DNA of 64,000 bases, from contig NC_054746.1 in the NCBI RefSeq assembly GCF_018143015.1, positions 40,054,687 through 40,118,686 of the forward strand. The letters are read 5' to 3'. Shown piece after piece: positions 21,048 to 48,300 of the stretch; position 1 is the first letter of the stretch, and each line of letters begins with the position of its first letter. The notes below the pieces were generated by a model. The model was not told the DNA's origin. It did no database searches and was given only the letters and a program-made list of their open reading frames with translations. Position numbers and translations under genes: made by a program. Source of the DNA: Lytechinus variegatus (lineage: Eukaryota; Echinodermata; Echinoidea; Temnopleuroida; Toxopneustidae).

Positions 21048-22400
21048 AAAATCATTGAGCTAAATAATAGTTTTTCATCATCGACGGAGGTGTCCACTTT
21101 TAGAAATTAATTATTTTACATTCATGCAAGCTCACCCTCCGACAATTTTCGCTCCATTATTGAATTTTGATCCTTTCATACGAAAACAAACAAACACCTG
21201 ATTTAATTACTTGAGAAATGTGACAATTCCCCAAATAAGATTTGTAGGCCTAGTAAAGCAATTTGGGAGTTGTATAAATGTGATATTTGATATCAAACAT
21301 GTTTGCTGCATTGTCAATGGATGTCCACATCACTATACATATAACTTTTCAGTTCTCAATATTTCTTTAATGTTTCTGTTTTCATGCAAACAAACTAACT
21401 TGTTCCCAGAGTTTCATCTTCCTTTAATCTTTAAGCGTGATATTTTGTAACTGTCAGGATGCCATTTCAACAAACTGGAAGTGAATCATTCTTTGTGAAG
21501 GCGTCTCAAGGCGTACGATATACTTTTGATTGCGTGTCATCGTATTCGTCGATGCCTTGTTTGATTCCGTGCTTACCAATATGAATTCACCGAGTAAGTA
21601 CTATTTGCAAATATCATAACCTCCTCTTTAGAAACCGCGTAATTTGATTTGCCCTCCACTCGACGTCATCGTAGATATTCTACTCTTTCTTACCCCTCGA
21701 TCTTCTTTATTTCCCATAACCTATTCTCTCCCTCCGTTACACATCTCAAGTCTTTATTGGTTTAGCTATCCACATACTATTTTCCTTATCTCCATTCATT
21801 CTTGCCATTTTGTCTCTTCCTCACTCCTTCCTCGATATTCTCCATATCCCATCACTCTCTTTCTGTTACCCATCTCACTCCCTCTCTCATTCTGTAACTA
21901 TCCAGGTCATTCCACCTTCAGTATCTTTTCTCTCATCGGTTTAGCTATCCACACAGTTTTCAATATCTCCACTCTTTTCTTTCAAACATTTGTTTTCTCT
22001 TCCTCTTGATGCCCATCCCTCATATTCTTTTAAATCTTTTATTCGTCATGTATCTTAAAATGTTTTGAGCTAATCATCTTAGAAGCATGGAAAGTTGTAT
22101 AATGTGCACAATTGAATATGCATTATTAAAAAAGAAAAAAAAATATACCTCTCTCAAAAAAAATAGAGAAAACAATGTGGAAATACACCCTACTCCCCTT
22201 TTGTCTCCTGCTCCCTGCTTTCTCACTATATATATATATTCCTCCCTGTTTGTTTCCCACCCTCTCTGCCTCTTCTCATCCTCCCTCACACACACACACA
22301 CACACACACACCCACCCACCCACCCACACCCTCATCATCCTGTTTAGGGGATACAATGTTCAATGCAACCATCAATCAAAATGATAACACGTATGGCATA
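21048..22400. other. intergenic, pyrimidine-rich tract
   Basis: From about 21640 to 22010 the plus strand is dominated by C and T, which produces a 121-codon open frame rich in Ser, Pro, Leu and Phe that I do not accept as a gene. A (CA)n tract follows at 22286. The ATG with a nearby GTAAGT at about 21582-21600 is noted under rejected items. Confidence 0.5.
22286..22328. repeat. (CA)n then (CCCA)n microsatellite
   Basis: About 12 CA units run directly into CCCA units; both strands yield spurious open frames here. Confidence 0.95.
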
Positions 22401-22408
22401 CAAAAGAC

Positions 22409-22414
22409 TTTATT
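22409..22414 (-). other. candidate polyadenylation signal of MCM5
   Basis: AATAAA on the minus strand, about 1.2 kb beyond the MCM5 stop codon at 23618. A 3' UTR of this length is plausible; other AT-rich signals in between are not excluded. Confidence 0.4.
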
Positions 22415-23617
22415 TACAAACTTACAATGGGATATTTAATGATAAACTCGGTATAATCAAATATATATTTTACAAAATGCTACACACAAAGTAGACTTTA
22501 TTACATTAATAAAACACAATTCATCTGACATGAGCCAGAGTGGCATCCACAAGTAATTCTTTCTCAAAGTGAATCAACAAAAAATAATCTATTGTTAAGG
22601 AGTAGAGATTTGTTAAACATAAGAAGCAAAAGTTTCTTATTTATCATGCATTAGATTAGCTTAAATTAGAATAAGAAGATATAAGACATTCAGTTTTACT
22701 GCAAAGCATAATTCTTGGTAAAAATATGAACTGAATTATTTGTAGTTTGTTAAAATATAAGTTTTTTACCTCATGATTTGTCATTCATTCTCGGTCATAA
22801 TCATACCAGTCATTTTCCAATTGTTTGTCACTTTATGCATGACTTTAAAATGACAACATAAAACATTCTCAAGAACGGATTCCAACTTTTTGGTTTAATA
22901 GTGCATGAGAAACCAAATATGACTTGATAAGAATAATGTGGACTGAAGAGTCTGAAACTCAATGTATCAATCACATCGATTCAATTTCTATTTGGTGAAA
23001 TTTTCTCTACCAAGAAATACTGGTAAAGTTAATATTTTTTCATAAATATAAACACTATGCTATACACATTTACACAAAAATGAGATATTGAATAGTTTAG
23101 TCAGTATCAAAATAGCAATATCATTGTAATCGACTGTATCAAGGAAATAGAAGCAAAGATTTTTGATGAATAATTCAATACCACTTGTAAATATACCTGG
23201 TATAAGACCAAAGTTCCAGGCAAATGTCATACCCCCAATATTATATTTCCCCATTTCCACAAATTGTATGTGAGCACAGCATAACATTGTTTATATTCAT
23301 TCCTTGGGGACTATATATCACTATATCGTGGTTGTTACAGCTGTAGGTAATTGAATACCTAGATATGCAATATCATGCAGTCATACTAATGTGTAGCAGG
23401 TAATTTCCATGTGCCCTAACTTGCTACATCGGAACAATAGGAATTACAGGGCTCTCTTTAAAGTTTTTGCTGGGTTTATAAGGGCATTTAAGAGGTCAAC
23501 TTCACCCAAGGCGGGCAAATTGTTTCCCTAGGATGTTTTTAAGCTGAGACCTGCTTTGTGAAATAGACCTCTCAAGGACTCCATGTATTAGGGTTAAGAT
23601 GGCTGTAGAGGTTATAT

Positions 23618-37995
<14,378 letters not shown>

Positions 37996-38060
37996 TTTGG
38001 AGCACAATCAGTCAGAGAGCATGTATTCTTTATGATCCAAATCCAAATCTTTGTTATGAA

Positions 38061-38104
38061 CTTCGCGGGAAGACTAAACCACGTGCATTAAAGCTGGCGC
38101 GAAA
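38061..38104. promoter_or_regulatory. E2F-like sites in the MCM5/COQ8 divergent promoter
   Basis: CTTCGCGGGAAG at 38061-38072 and GGCGCGAAA at 38096-38104 (TTTCGCGCC on the minus strand) resemble E2F sites. They lie about 65 and 100 bp upstream of the MCM5 ATG. MCM genes are classic E2F targets in animals (established). Function here is inferred from motif and position. The whole interval 37996 to about 38500 separates MCM5 from the first COQ8 exon and probably acts in both directions. Confidence 0.6.
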
Positions 38105-38499
38105 CTGCGACTTCCGGGATTTGAAGACACAACTCATTTCTTTTTAATAACTTGCGTTTCTCGTTGTTAAAAGTGAAGGAGTATACTGAAAAAACATAGT
38201 TTTGTCTTTAACTTCTACTAGGATTGATACATTATCGAGAAGGGAATCATTGTTTCGTGCAAAGAAATATAAATCCCTTTTTTGATAAAAAAATAGACAT
38301 TCATGTAGTCTCCACAAAGAGGAGATACAACTTATTACAATCTTTGACAAATTAATCCTAGTATTTGAAGAATAATCCAAAGTATATTCCTTGCTTTTAA
38401 TTTGAGATATTCTTTGTTAGAATCCATTTAATATAATTACCTTCTAATGAAATGGACTTTTCTACTTTGTTTTCATAATCTTCACAAAATTGTTCATTA

Positions 38500-38654
38500 C
38501 ATCATCACCCCGCATCGCACGTTAGTGGGGTTTGTGGGTTTGTGTGCAGGAAAGATCAAGACTGAGCACTGTAATCTGAGATGTTTAGCTGCCTTCTCCA
38601 CTGGCCCAGCAAATTACGACACGCCGGTGGAAATTTTGGAAGTGGAACTCGCAG
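38500..38654 (+). other. probable 5' noncoding exon of COQ8
   Basis: A strong donor (CGCAG then GTGAGC) ends this segment at 38654. It could splice to the acceptor at 42280/42281. In the frame of COQ8 the joined sequence has no ATG before 42317, which supports a noncoding role. An overlapping 73-codon frame is closed by the splice and has no similarity I recognise. The left border (transcription start) is a guess. Confidence 0.45.
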
Positions 38655-38827
38655 GTGAGCCCATTTAACTCTGATTTCGAAACGTTAATGCAATAATTTA
38701 CCAATAACAGAGCTAACCATGACAATACGATAGTCCGAAATAAACATTATTAAAGCATCTGCCGATGGCTATGGCCTAAGTTAACGTTAGAAAATTGAGA
38801 ATATTGGTTGGTCTCTGTCTCTCCTAA

Positions 38828-39816
38828 GGCTAAGGCTAGCCTAGACAGCTGGCAGCCGTCTGTTTCGAGGAGTTTTTTGACATTTTTTTTATTTCTCCTC
38901 GTACACAGACGGCTCGCTATCGTGCAGCCACCATTAGGGGACTTGCAATGCAAAATCCCCCCGTCGGGGCTTTTCAATTTTTGTCTTTAATGAATAAAAA
39001 TTTCGAAAATTATAGTGACCAGAGAGTGCAAATTTATATTCCCTCTTGGCATCAATTGCCAAAAAACGGAGAAAAATGAAGTTAAAAGGAACAAAAACAG
39101 TGACTTACCTCGGCTGTCGCGCAAATTCACTTCCCCGTTTTATCCGATCTTAAGTACATAAACATATGGCCATTGAGTCCCCTGTACAGATCGCGCTAGA
39201 ACTTCGGTCTCTGTATTTGGTGAATGAAGCCAACGAAGTTCAGCTGAACAACCAACAAAACAGAGAACAAAGATTTTGGTCTAAGGCTAGCCCTAACACA
39301 GGGAGCGCCGGAATGGTCCGGCGCCCAGGAGCTTACCGTGTATTAGACAGCTGGCAGCCGTCAGTTTCGAGGAGTTTTTTAACATTTTATTTTTTTTAAT
39401 TTCTCGCTATCTCGCTATCGTGCAGCCACCATTATTTAGGGGACTTGCAATGCAAAATCCCCCCGGCCCCGTCGGGGCTCTTCAATTTATGTCTTTATAA
39501 TGAATAAAAATTTTGAAAGTTAACACTACCAAAATCAGAAAATGCAAATTAATACTCCCTCTACATGTTGCTCTTGGCATTAATTGCCAAAAACGGAGAA
39601 AAATCAAGTTAAAAGGAACAAAAACAGTGACTTACCTCGGCTGTCGCGCGAATTCACTTCCCCGTTTTATCCGATCTTAAGTAGGCCTGGCCATTGAGTC
39701 CCCTGTACAGATCGCGCTAGAGTAGAACTTCGGTCTCTGTAATCCTGTATTTGGTGAGTGAAGCCAACGGAGTTCAGCTGAACAACCAACATAGAGACCA
39801 AAGCTTTTGGTCTAAC
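38828..39816. repeat. tandem duplication of about 470 bp in COQ8 intron 1
   Basis: Unit A (about 38828-39290) and unit B (about 39286-39816) are highly similar direct repeats. Both contain GACAGCTGGCAGCCGTC, GGGGACTTGCAATGCAAAAT, GTGACTTACCTCGGCTGTCG and CCCCTGTACAGATCGCGCT. Unit B has an extra piece of about 50 bp with a GC-rich hairpin (GCGCCGG / CCGGCGC) near 39305. Each unit carries a consensus minus-strand donor (CCGAG then GTAAGTCAC; GT ends at 39108 and 39635). A shorter inverted match of GACAGCTGGCAGCCGTCTG lies on the MCM5 side near 37622-37642. Confidence 0.8.
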
Positions 39817-39921
39817 CGTGTATTTACCCATACTCACGGGACAAGGGTAGATTATGGTAAAAATATCTAGAAAGATTAATTGTGAAAAGAGAAATTATGC
39901 ACTTACCACGATTATATGGAT

Positions 39922-40013
39922 GAAGGTCTAACGAGTGGAAGAATCCTGGCATCGATTTTTTGAGGTTCCAGTCTGTGCTTCGACGTCAGGATTCTACCAT
40001 TCGTTAGACCTTC
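39922..40013. repeat. hairpin 1: 34-bp inverted arms, 24-base loop
   Basis: The left arm 39922-39955 (GAAGGTCTAACGAGTGG...) and right arm 39980-40013 (...CATTCGTTAGACCTTC) match at about 30 of 34 positions. The size and mismatch pattern are like an animal microRNA precursor, but that is only a resemblance. It sits in COQ8 intron 1. Confidence 0.7.
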
Positions 40014-40020
40014 TAGAGAG

Positions 40021-40400
40021 TAACGTAAGCTTACTCTCATACGAAGCCAGGTTTACCTTGCTTCATATTGTTCTTCTCCAACATTACCCGACACACGCAT
40101 CTGTAACGTTGGCGAAGAACAATAGGAAGCAAGATGGCGGCGTAAACATCGCCATCGGGCAAGTCTCTTCCGTCTTTTCACAATATTTTTCTCATTTTTT
40201 TTGATGAATTCTTGTTCAAAAAATAACAACGAGAGTGTTGAAATATCGGACATGAAGTTTTATCCCATGTACATGATTTAGGGCTAGATCTTTTAGAAGG
40301 AAAGTAGAAATCTTGGGGGTGAAATTTTCAGGTTTTGGCTTCTGTCGTGTGGGTCAATGACCAGGAAGACCTGGCTTCGTATGAGAGTAAGCTTACGTTA
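40021..40400. repeat. perfect 32-bp inverted repeat enclosing a second hairpin
   Basis: TAACGTAAGCTTACTCTC and the next 14 bases at 40021-40052 are complemented without mismatch at 40369-40400. The 316-bp interior begins with hairpin 2 (arms 40056-40086 and 40101-40131, about 28 of 31 matching, 14-base loop). A small GATGGCG / CGCCATC hairpin follows near 40134-40157. No coding region. It could be a foldback element or a TIR element with very short conserved ends. Confidence 0.75.
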
Positions 40401-42316
40401 GTATACCCAGTTGTTGTGTATCCGGACGGGTTGTGTGTCCGGATGATCAATTTTAGAATGTCATTTGGAAAATTTTACAAGTGAAGTTTCATCAATTTTT
40501 AGTACAAAATGTTAGGAAATATTATAACGAACAAAATAGAAAATGATTACAAGTAATGAATTCATATTTTTAGTGTAATCCACAGACAAAAAAGAAGGCT
40601 TCAAATAATTAAAGTGTCCGGACACCCGACCCCCCATCCTAAATGATTTTTACTCTCTAGAAGCCGCCTGGCTGGGGGGGGGGCCTCAACGAGTTGCCTG
40701 ATATTTTTGCTGCACTGCTCACTGACTTTTTACTTTCAAGTCTTAGCAACTTTTTGAGACAATTTTTGTGTCACCCTGCCCCTGCCGGCCTGCCCTGGTA
40801 CTTAGTACATGGTTCCGTAATTACGCAGTGTTATGTACCTGTAAATGTAAGTGCATGTCAGACCAAAAATTGGTAAAAAACATGATTTTGTGTACATAGT
40901 CCATGTAAATTGTGTTGTCAACCAAAAATCATAAATGTATGAACATTATGATTATTTTTAGTTTTTGCTGGTCTAAATTATTTTATGCTGTTTATGATGT
41001 TAGAAGAGTTACCAAAAAAAATTTCATTGAAAAAACAATGAAAAAAAGGGTAACACAACCAAAGAAATGTCATAAGAAATTGCAAAAGACAATATAATAC
41101 ATAAGAAATTGATCTGATATCACATATTTTTCATATAAACTTGCTAAGAATATCACAAAGTGTTTCTGTGCCAAAAATGAGAACATTTGGAGCTATATTA
41201 AGGGAGTTAGATGAAAAAGTATGATTTCGCATACTAATTCGCCTAAATTAGCATAATTTCTTAATAACAATTTGCATGAAATAGATTACGGCGATCTCGC
41301 AGACGACGGCCAAGATCTCATGGGGGGGGGGGGCTGGGAGTTAATGGTCTGTAATAATTTCCATTGAAAAAAAAAGTTAAAAACAAAAGAAGACATAACA
41401 AAGAAATAATTGGCTTTCACAATTTGTATAAAAAGTAATGAAGATGCTGTTTTAAGCTGTGCTTGCATTTTCTGGTGTAGAGAGGGTATTTACCCCCTTT
41501 GGACTGGTTCGGTCCAATTTGAGGAACTGTCTTGATACAGTTAATGATGCAAAACTGGTGGTCCTGTTCAAAGCTCTTTTGTCTTAACTTGAAGTTAGGA
41601 TCAGTTTGTGTGGAAGAATTCTTTAACTCAGACACTTGCATTCTCCACAGAGGAACATTTATTTTTTCAAACCAAGGAATGATGATCATGTAATCATGAA
41701 TTTTGTTGTTATTGTTATTGAAACCTTTGTTATTTATAAAAGTGGAGTAGGGGTCTGTGTCTTACTGTTTAGGCTACATGTAAATCTTTGGTTTTGCAAA
41801 ATGGCCTGATTCTATTTGCTTGATTTCAATTCTTCTGAGTTGAACGAAAGAATTCATTCATGTTTTGATTAAAGTTGTTAAAATCTTTCATGAATTTTTA
41901 TTATTTTATTTTAGTTCTAATCTAAATTATGCAGTACTAATAACAGTTTGAATGCACTATTGCACAAAGCATGTATGAAAAAGGTATGTATATGTACAAG
42001 CATTTACGCACAAAGGGTCTATTTGTTTGGACCATAATAGGTCCATGTTTGGACTAAGGATGGTGTGTGCAGAGGAATCTATAGGTGGTTTTGAATTGTA
42101 TGGTACCTGAATATCTTCTGCACTTAAATATCTGGCTTGCAGAATCAGTGTGTCTTTATGCCTGTCTCTCAACCCCAATTTGTGGTTATATAGTTCCACA
42201 TGACATAAACAGTTATTGAATCTCTTGATCATGTTGTTACATTTGCAAACTTTTATTCATTGTCATCGATCATTTTTCAGGAATTAGGGAGGGATTGTAT
42301 TGAGTTGATCATCACC

Positions 42317-45300
42317 ATGTCTGGATCAAGATTTGGTGATGCCGCCAAGGCTGCTAATGGATTTGGACTTTTAGTCAAGAGCTTTGTGGATGGTCAATGC
42401 AAAGAAGTAGGCCAGATCTGGGCTAACTCTAGTTTAAGGTCAGCTGTCCAAGGTATCCAGACCAAGACAGAAGAGAGGGTCAGTGATGCATGGATGAATT
42501 TAAACAAGGTAGGGATTTTTTAAAAGATTTTTTATTATTATTTATCTATTTCTTTTTGAAGAGACAAATTAAGTGACTGTTTTGACTTATGATGATACCT
42601 GTTTTTTACATGAAATTTTGAACATGCTATTCAAAACAAAGGTCTATATGGAAGATGGTTGGCTCTATATCTGATATTGTCCTGTGTAGTCAATATTTTT
42701 CATAGAAATTCTTGTTTGAATATTAGATGAAATTTTGTCATATCAGGATATTGAACTGTTGAAGATATTGTCTGAAATGTGTTGGAGTAAATTTTAGAAT
42801 TAGTATAGCCTTGGAACCTTTGAGTCACATACAGCACATCGAAACATCTATGTTAAAACTATACAATTTTTTCCCCAAAATCTTAGCTGTCTTATTTCTT
42901 GTCTTATGCGACTGACAGTCCGACCATCTAATCCAACAATAAGTTTTAGACACATTTATGACAGTATTCTTAGTAAATAATATTTTAAAATAAATTTGAA
43001 AACTTACAATTATTCTCAACGCCCTTTTAATTTCTTGACTGCCACTCCCCAATATTTATTCTAACATATGTCTTTCAAAATTTTATTATTTTCCAAAAAT
43101 CAAAGGCTGAGAAAAATGATGATTGGGGTGACTCCATTGTAACAAGTGATCCTGAAGAATGGGGTGATACCTTTGCTGAGTCAGCTTCTCAGTTTGCTGC
43201 TGAAGACTTGACAGCAGCTCATTCTTCCAGAGAAAATGATCCACAGGGAACAGCACCCTCTAGAGGTTACCATACTTTAGCAAGTACTGCTGCTGCTAGG
43301 TACCGGTATAGGGTACACAGTGACATTTCTCGCAGATACTTTAACTCCGGAGCTGTTTCAGCTGACGATATCAGGAAGACAAAAAGTTCAGGGCCAAAGA
43401 TACCTCCTCGTAAGCCTGCTGCTAGACCAAGAACAAAACCAACAGTAAGTGATACAAATGTTGAATTTGGTAACCTGGCTTTGAGAGGATATTCCTTGGC
43501 ACCTTGAAAGGGTTTGGCTTGTGCTAGGGTATCAGTTTATCCTTTTTTAATAACTCATTTGCAAGTCTTAGGACAATCTTATCAAAGAACCACTTGCTAT
43601 GTTCAGGAATGACTTAATTTTGTATCCTTGACTTACATTACTTTCTTGCAATTATAACCAATATAATGTGTACATCTACTAACTGCATCTGGTACATTAA
43701 CTGTATCATCAACATTTTTCTACAGCTCAGTGCCCAAGCTAAAGAGAGAACAGTTCCATCATCAAGAATGAGCAGAGTTCTTAATTTTGGAGGTTAGACA
43801 AGTTTTCTATGTTGATCGTTATAATGGTTTTGTGTAATGTGGATACATAAATGTTTGGATCATTAAACATGAATTGAAAATATGTTTCAGCTGACAACAT
43901 CAGGAAGACAAAAAGTTTAGGGTCAAAGATACCACCTCATAAGCCTGTTGCCGCTAGACCAAGAAAATTATTCAAATCTTGAAAGAATTCTTTGTAAATG
44001 GTGATTAGAGTAATAATGATCATTATTTTACCTATTAGAATATTTCATAATAAAATACAAATTTTAGTTTCTATCTTACAAAGTTGTATTTTGATTAATT
44101 ATTTATAATTTCTTTCAACATTTTCTTCTTACAAAACATCAATTTAAGATTTCTAGTAAGATATTCATTCATATTGAAATCCTGTATTCTATAACCATGT
44201 TTCTACTTCATATAACAGTAGCTCCTGTCTGACTGCTTATAATAAGAAGGTTTGAAAGCAATTTTATTTGTGTATCATTATAGGTCTAGCTGCTGGTATT
44301 GGAGTTGGAGCTCTAGCAGAAAAAGTTAAAAGAGGTCTTGGGTTAGAAGAAAGTAAGTTGTTTTTTCATTTGAAAGAAAGATTGAATACACATATTTCTA
44401 AAAAGTAAAAACTATAAAAAGAAATTCCTTGATAACAAATTTAAAGATTTTTCAACTTTGAGGTGTTGAGTGTGCCAGTATAAAAACATATGCAATTTTG
44501 ATATTGTGTTATGTGTTATTAATTGTGATATTGTACTGATATTAGTAGTAATTGAGCCTAATATTACAGTTTTTCAAATGAGAATTTTATCACCTTTTCA
44601 ATATGTAGTTAATGGTATGCTGTTCATCTTTCTTTTAAAGCAGAGATAAAGAGAGAAAAAAATTGAGAATTTGTGAATTATTAGTATTTATTACTGTTCA
44701 ATAAATCAATTCCATGCTTTGTTATTGAAATATATTTGTAATTGATATTTCATTTTCTTCATCCCATATTAGATGGTAAGATCGACTCGAATATACTGTT
44801 GACAGAAGCTAATGCTGAGAGAATAGTAGATACACTGTGCAGAGTAAGAGGTGCTGCTCTTAAACTGGGTCAAATGCTTAGTATTCAAGGTAAGAAACCT
44901 GGAAATAAATCCTTTTTGTTTCTTCTATATGTCATGTCCAGTGATGTCCCTTTTGTTGTTGGCACCATCCCACCCCCTCTTCATGTCTAACTTGGACTCA
45001 GTGCAATATTTCACTTGCAAGACTGGTACTGATTTCCCAACTTACATAGAAAATATACATGTAAATTATTCTAAATCAACTAGTTTCGTCCTGTCCGAAA
45101 CTCTGTGGTAAGGTGTCAGCTGATATTTAAACTACCGCTCAAAGTCCCTGGAGGAAACCATGGTTATATTGCATGCAACCCAGGTAAAAACACACAATTT
45201 GTATAATGTTCTGAGCCAGTGAATTTATTTGGACTTCAGAAATCATAATAAAAAAGAATTTTGTGAAAGAGTTTATCTTCCTCATTAATTTTTTTTTTCA

Positions 45301-48300
45301 AATGAAAATTTCAAATTTCAAATTCAAATTCTTACATCCAAACAGGAAGAACAAGCATTTTTGTATAGATAACAAAAGAAACATGAATTGGTGTACATGC
45401 ATGTTCATTCCAAGTCAATATCATGTCTCATATGAATAACATTGTTTGTAAATACAATTAAATTGATAAGAACTTGATATTACTTTAATAATGGTTTTTC
45501 TTTCAGATAATACTCTTATAAGTCCTGAGCTTCAAAAAGTATTTGAGAGAGTAAGGCAGAGTGCAGACTTCATGCCTCTATGGCAAATGGAGGTAAGTCA
45601 ATGTGTTTGATTATCTTTTTCTCTTTCTCTCATCTGCTTGATTTTGTAGATTTTTACATTACCCAATTTATTAAATTTATCCTTTTTCACTTTTTTAATC
45701 TTTGTAAAAAACACAACTGTATAATTCTCAAATGGAAAAGGCAAAAAGGCAATGTTTTAAAAATGGATAATCACACTTCCTATGAGGAATTAAACACTGC
45801 AGCATTGGTGAGATTATGTTAAGGGAATGTGTACTACTGAGGTGACAATGACATAGACACAAAGACAAAACATCCTTTTATATATTTTTCTTTAAACATT
45901 CATAGAAAGCATTTATAGTTATTGTTCTTGGAGATATCCTATTGTTGATGAGAAGCCATTAGTGAGCAATAGGTTTCCTTTTCATTTAGAAATATATAAT
46001 GAAATCTTCTATTATGTTTAGCTGTGGTAAATGCTATATGAGTAATGATATATTGTATGTTTATCTCAGAGAGTTCTAAAGCAGGAATTAGGTGATGACT
46101 GGAGAAGTAAGGTTGCATCGTTTGAAGACAAACCTTTTGCTGCTGCGTCAATAGGTCAAGTCCATCTAGCAACAATGCATGATGGGACAGAAGTTGCTAT
46201 GAAAATCCAGGTAAGATTAAAGAATATAACTTATTTAGACTGTTTAGACTGGGGTAATGGTGACGGGGGGAACTCTTTGATTTTTTATCCAGTGCTTGGT
46301 GGAACCTCAAACTAGTTGAGATAATTGGAAACACATCTATTCACAAGTCATGGAAGATATTTTGTATTTCGTTTTGCTCTTATATTCATCATTCATAAAG
46401 TCATGAATAACTTTACAAACAGCTTATGAAAGAATACACTCGTGTAAGAAGGGCCAAAGGTCAAAGTGGTTAACTTTTTATGTGTATTTTTTTTGCCTTC
46501 CAGGCATAGATGACATTTAATGTGACTTAACACAGACTGAAGTAGTGTTCAAATTCAGAAAAGGATAGGATTATGCCTGATCTAAAAGGCTATTACAAAG
46601 TCGTAAAAGAAGAATTTTTGCTCTTTATCACTTTTTAACCTGTTTAAAACCCTTTCGAATGAAAGATGAAAATACTTTATAGAGGCAGATTTTGTTCATT
46701 TTGTAAAGTTTATGAGATAATACTGACAAATTTATATACATGGACATCTATTTTTCATTTTTTATCTTATTTATGTAGTATCCTGGAGTAGCTCAAGGTA
46801 TTGAGAGTGATATCAACAATCTTATGATGCTTCTTAAGATGTGGAATGTGTTACCTGAAGGTGAGATCTTACTACCACTTTTGAGAATTTAGATTAAGGA
46901 AATCATTTGTTGACATAAAGCTGACTTTGTGTAAATCAGAATAACTGTATATACTGATAATGAGGTGAAAGGAGAGATGGGGAAGGAAAGGGGATGAAAG
47001 AAGAATTCTGAGATAGGTGAAAGAGAGCATGAAGGGGGATTGAATAAAAGAAAGGGGAGAGTAGAAGAGAGAGGATGGGGAGAGGGAGAGAAGAGAAGAG
47101 GAAAGAAGGAATGGAAGGGGGGGGATAAGGGGGTGAGTGATTTGAAAATAGTATATAGTCAATAAACAAAAGTTGATGTAAAGGAAATTCAGACATGTAT
47201 ATTACTAATTATTAAGAACTTTAGTTGTTTATTGTCTTGTCATTCACAGGTTTATATGCTGAGAGTGCAATAGAAGTTGCCAAGAAGGAGCTAGGATGGG
47301 AAGTAGATTATATCAGAGAAGCCGAGTGCTGTGAGAAATTCAGGTGAGAAGAAAATGACTATATGGTAATAATCATAGGTGTTGCCCCCTGCAGTTATAG
47401 GTCAACTTCCAGGATATTGGAAATATATGTTATGTTTCTGATACATGATCAGTGACCTTGTAAGTTTAATTATTAAACAAATACAGTTACATTAATTTAT
47501 TGAATTAATTGAACTTTTATTGAATGAATTGAATTTTTATTGAATTAATCGTACATTTTATACACTCAAATTAATTCACATTTTTTTTCAAAAACCCAAC
47601 ATTGTCTGTATGGAAATGATGCTACAAATTTCAGTGTACTGTCTTGTTTATGAATGATATTTTAACTTATAAGGATTTGGCATTTTAACTTTTTAAGATG
47701 ACAATTGAAAAAAGATTGACCTCTTCATGTAAAATGGATACCAATTATGACAATTATGTCATTCCCTCAAATGAAAGATTTCATGTGATTCTCAAACTAT
47801 TCTGATGTGTTTGTAAAAGGCTAAAATGCATTCATAAGATTGATTTACGATGTCAACCATATGATTTATTTTTGCTACTTTATATAGGAAACTGATAGAA
47901 GGAGATCCAATCTTTATGGTTCCAAAGGTTATTCCTGAACTTTCAACAAAAGAGGTCATTACAACAGAATTAGTAGATGGAATATCATTAGAGAAAGCTG
48001 AAGATTTGAGTCAAGAGCGGAGGAATGAGGTGAGAAAATGTCTTTGAATGGAATGTTTCCTTGTTTTGTTCTTAATGACTATATGACTTGTACTGTTAAA
48101 TACAATAAGATTTTATTTTTGTTTCCTTGCTTTCTTTCAATAATCAGATCATATGTGAGAATGGAATAGTTGGAAATCGTCAAACATGTATTTAAGTTTG
48201 AGTTACTGTTTAATCATCCCCGAAGGTCTATTGATGGTATAACCTTTTTTTTAATTATTGAGTGAATTGTAAACTCTGTTCAATGTGAAATTGTGTTGTA

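Noticed and set aside
21462-21600. ATG frame of about 40 codons and an ATG followed closely by GTAAGTAC near 21582-21600, like a first exon
   Set aside because: Too short, no similarity recognised, no partner exon seen.
21644-22009. 121-codon plus-strand frame
   Set aside because: C/T-rich low-complexity tract; composition explains the lack of stops; no domain, no splice context.
38447-38668. 73-codon plus-strand frame as the COQ8 N-terminus
   Set aside because: Joined at the 38654 donor to 42281 it hits a stop at once; only a noncoding exon fits.
43208-43507. 99-codon frame as a separate small gene
   Set aside because: It is the in-frame middle of a COQ8 exon read past the donor at 43445.
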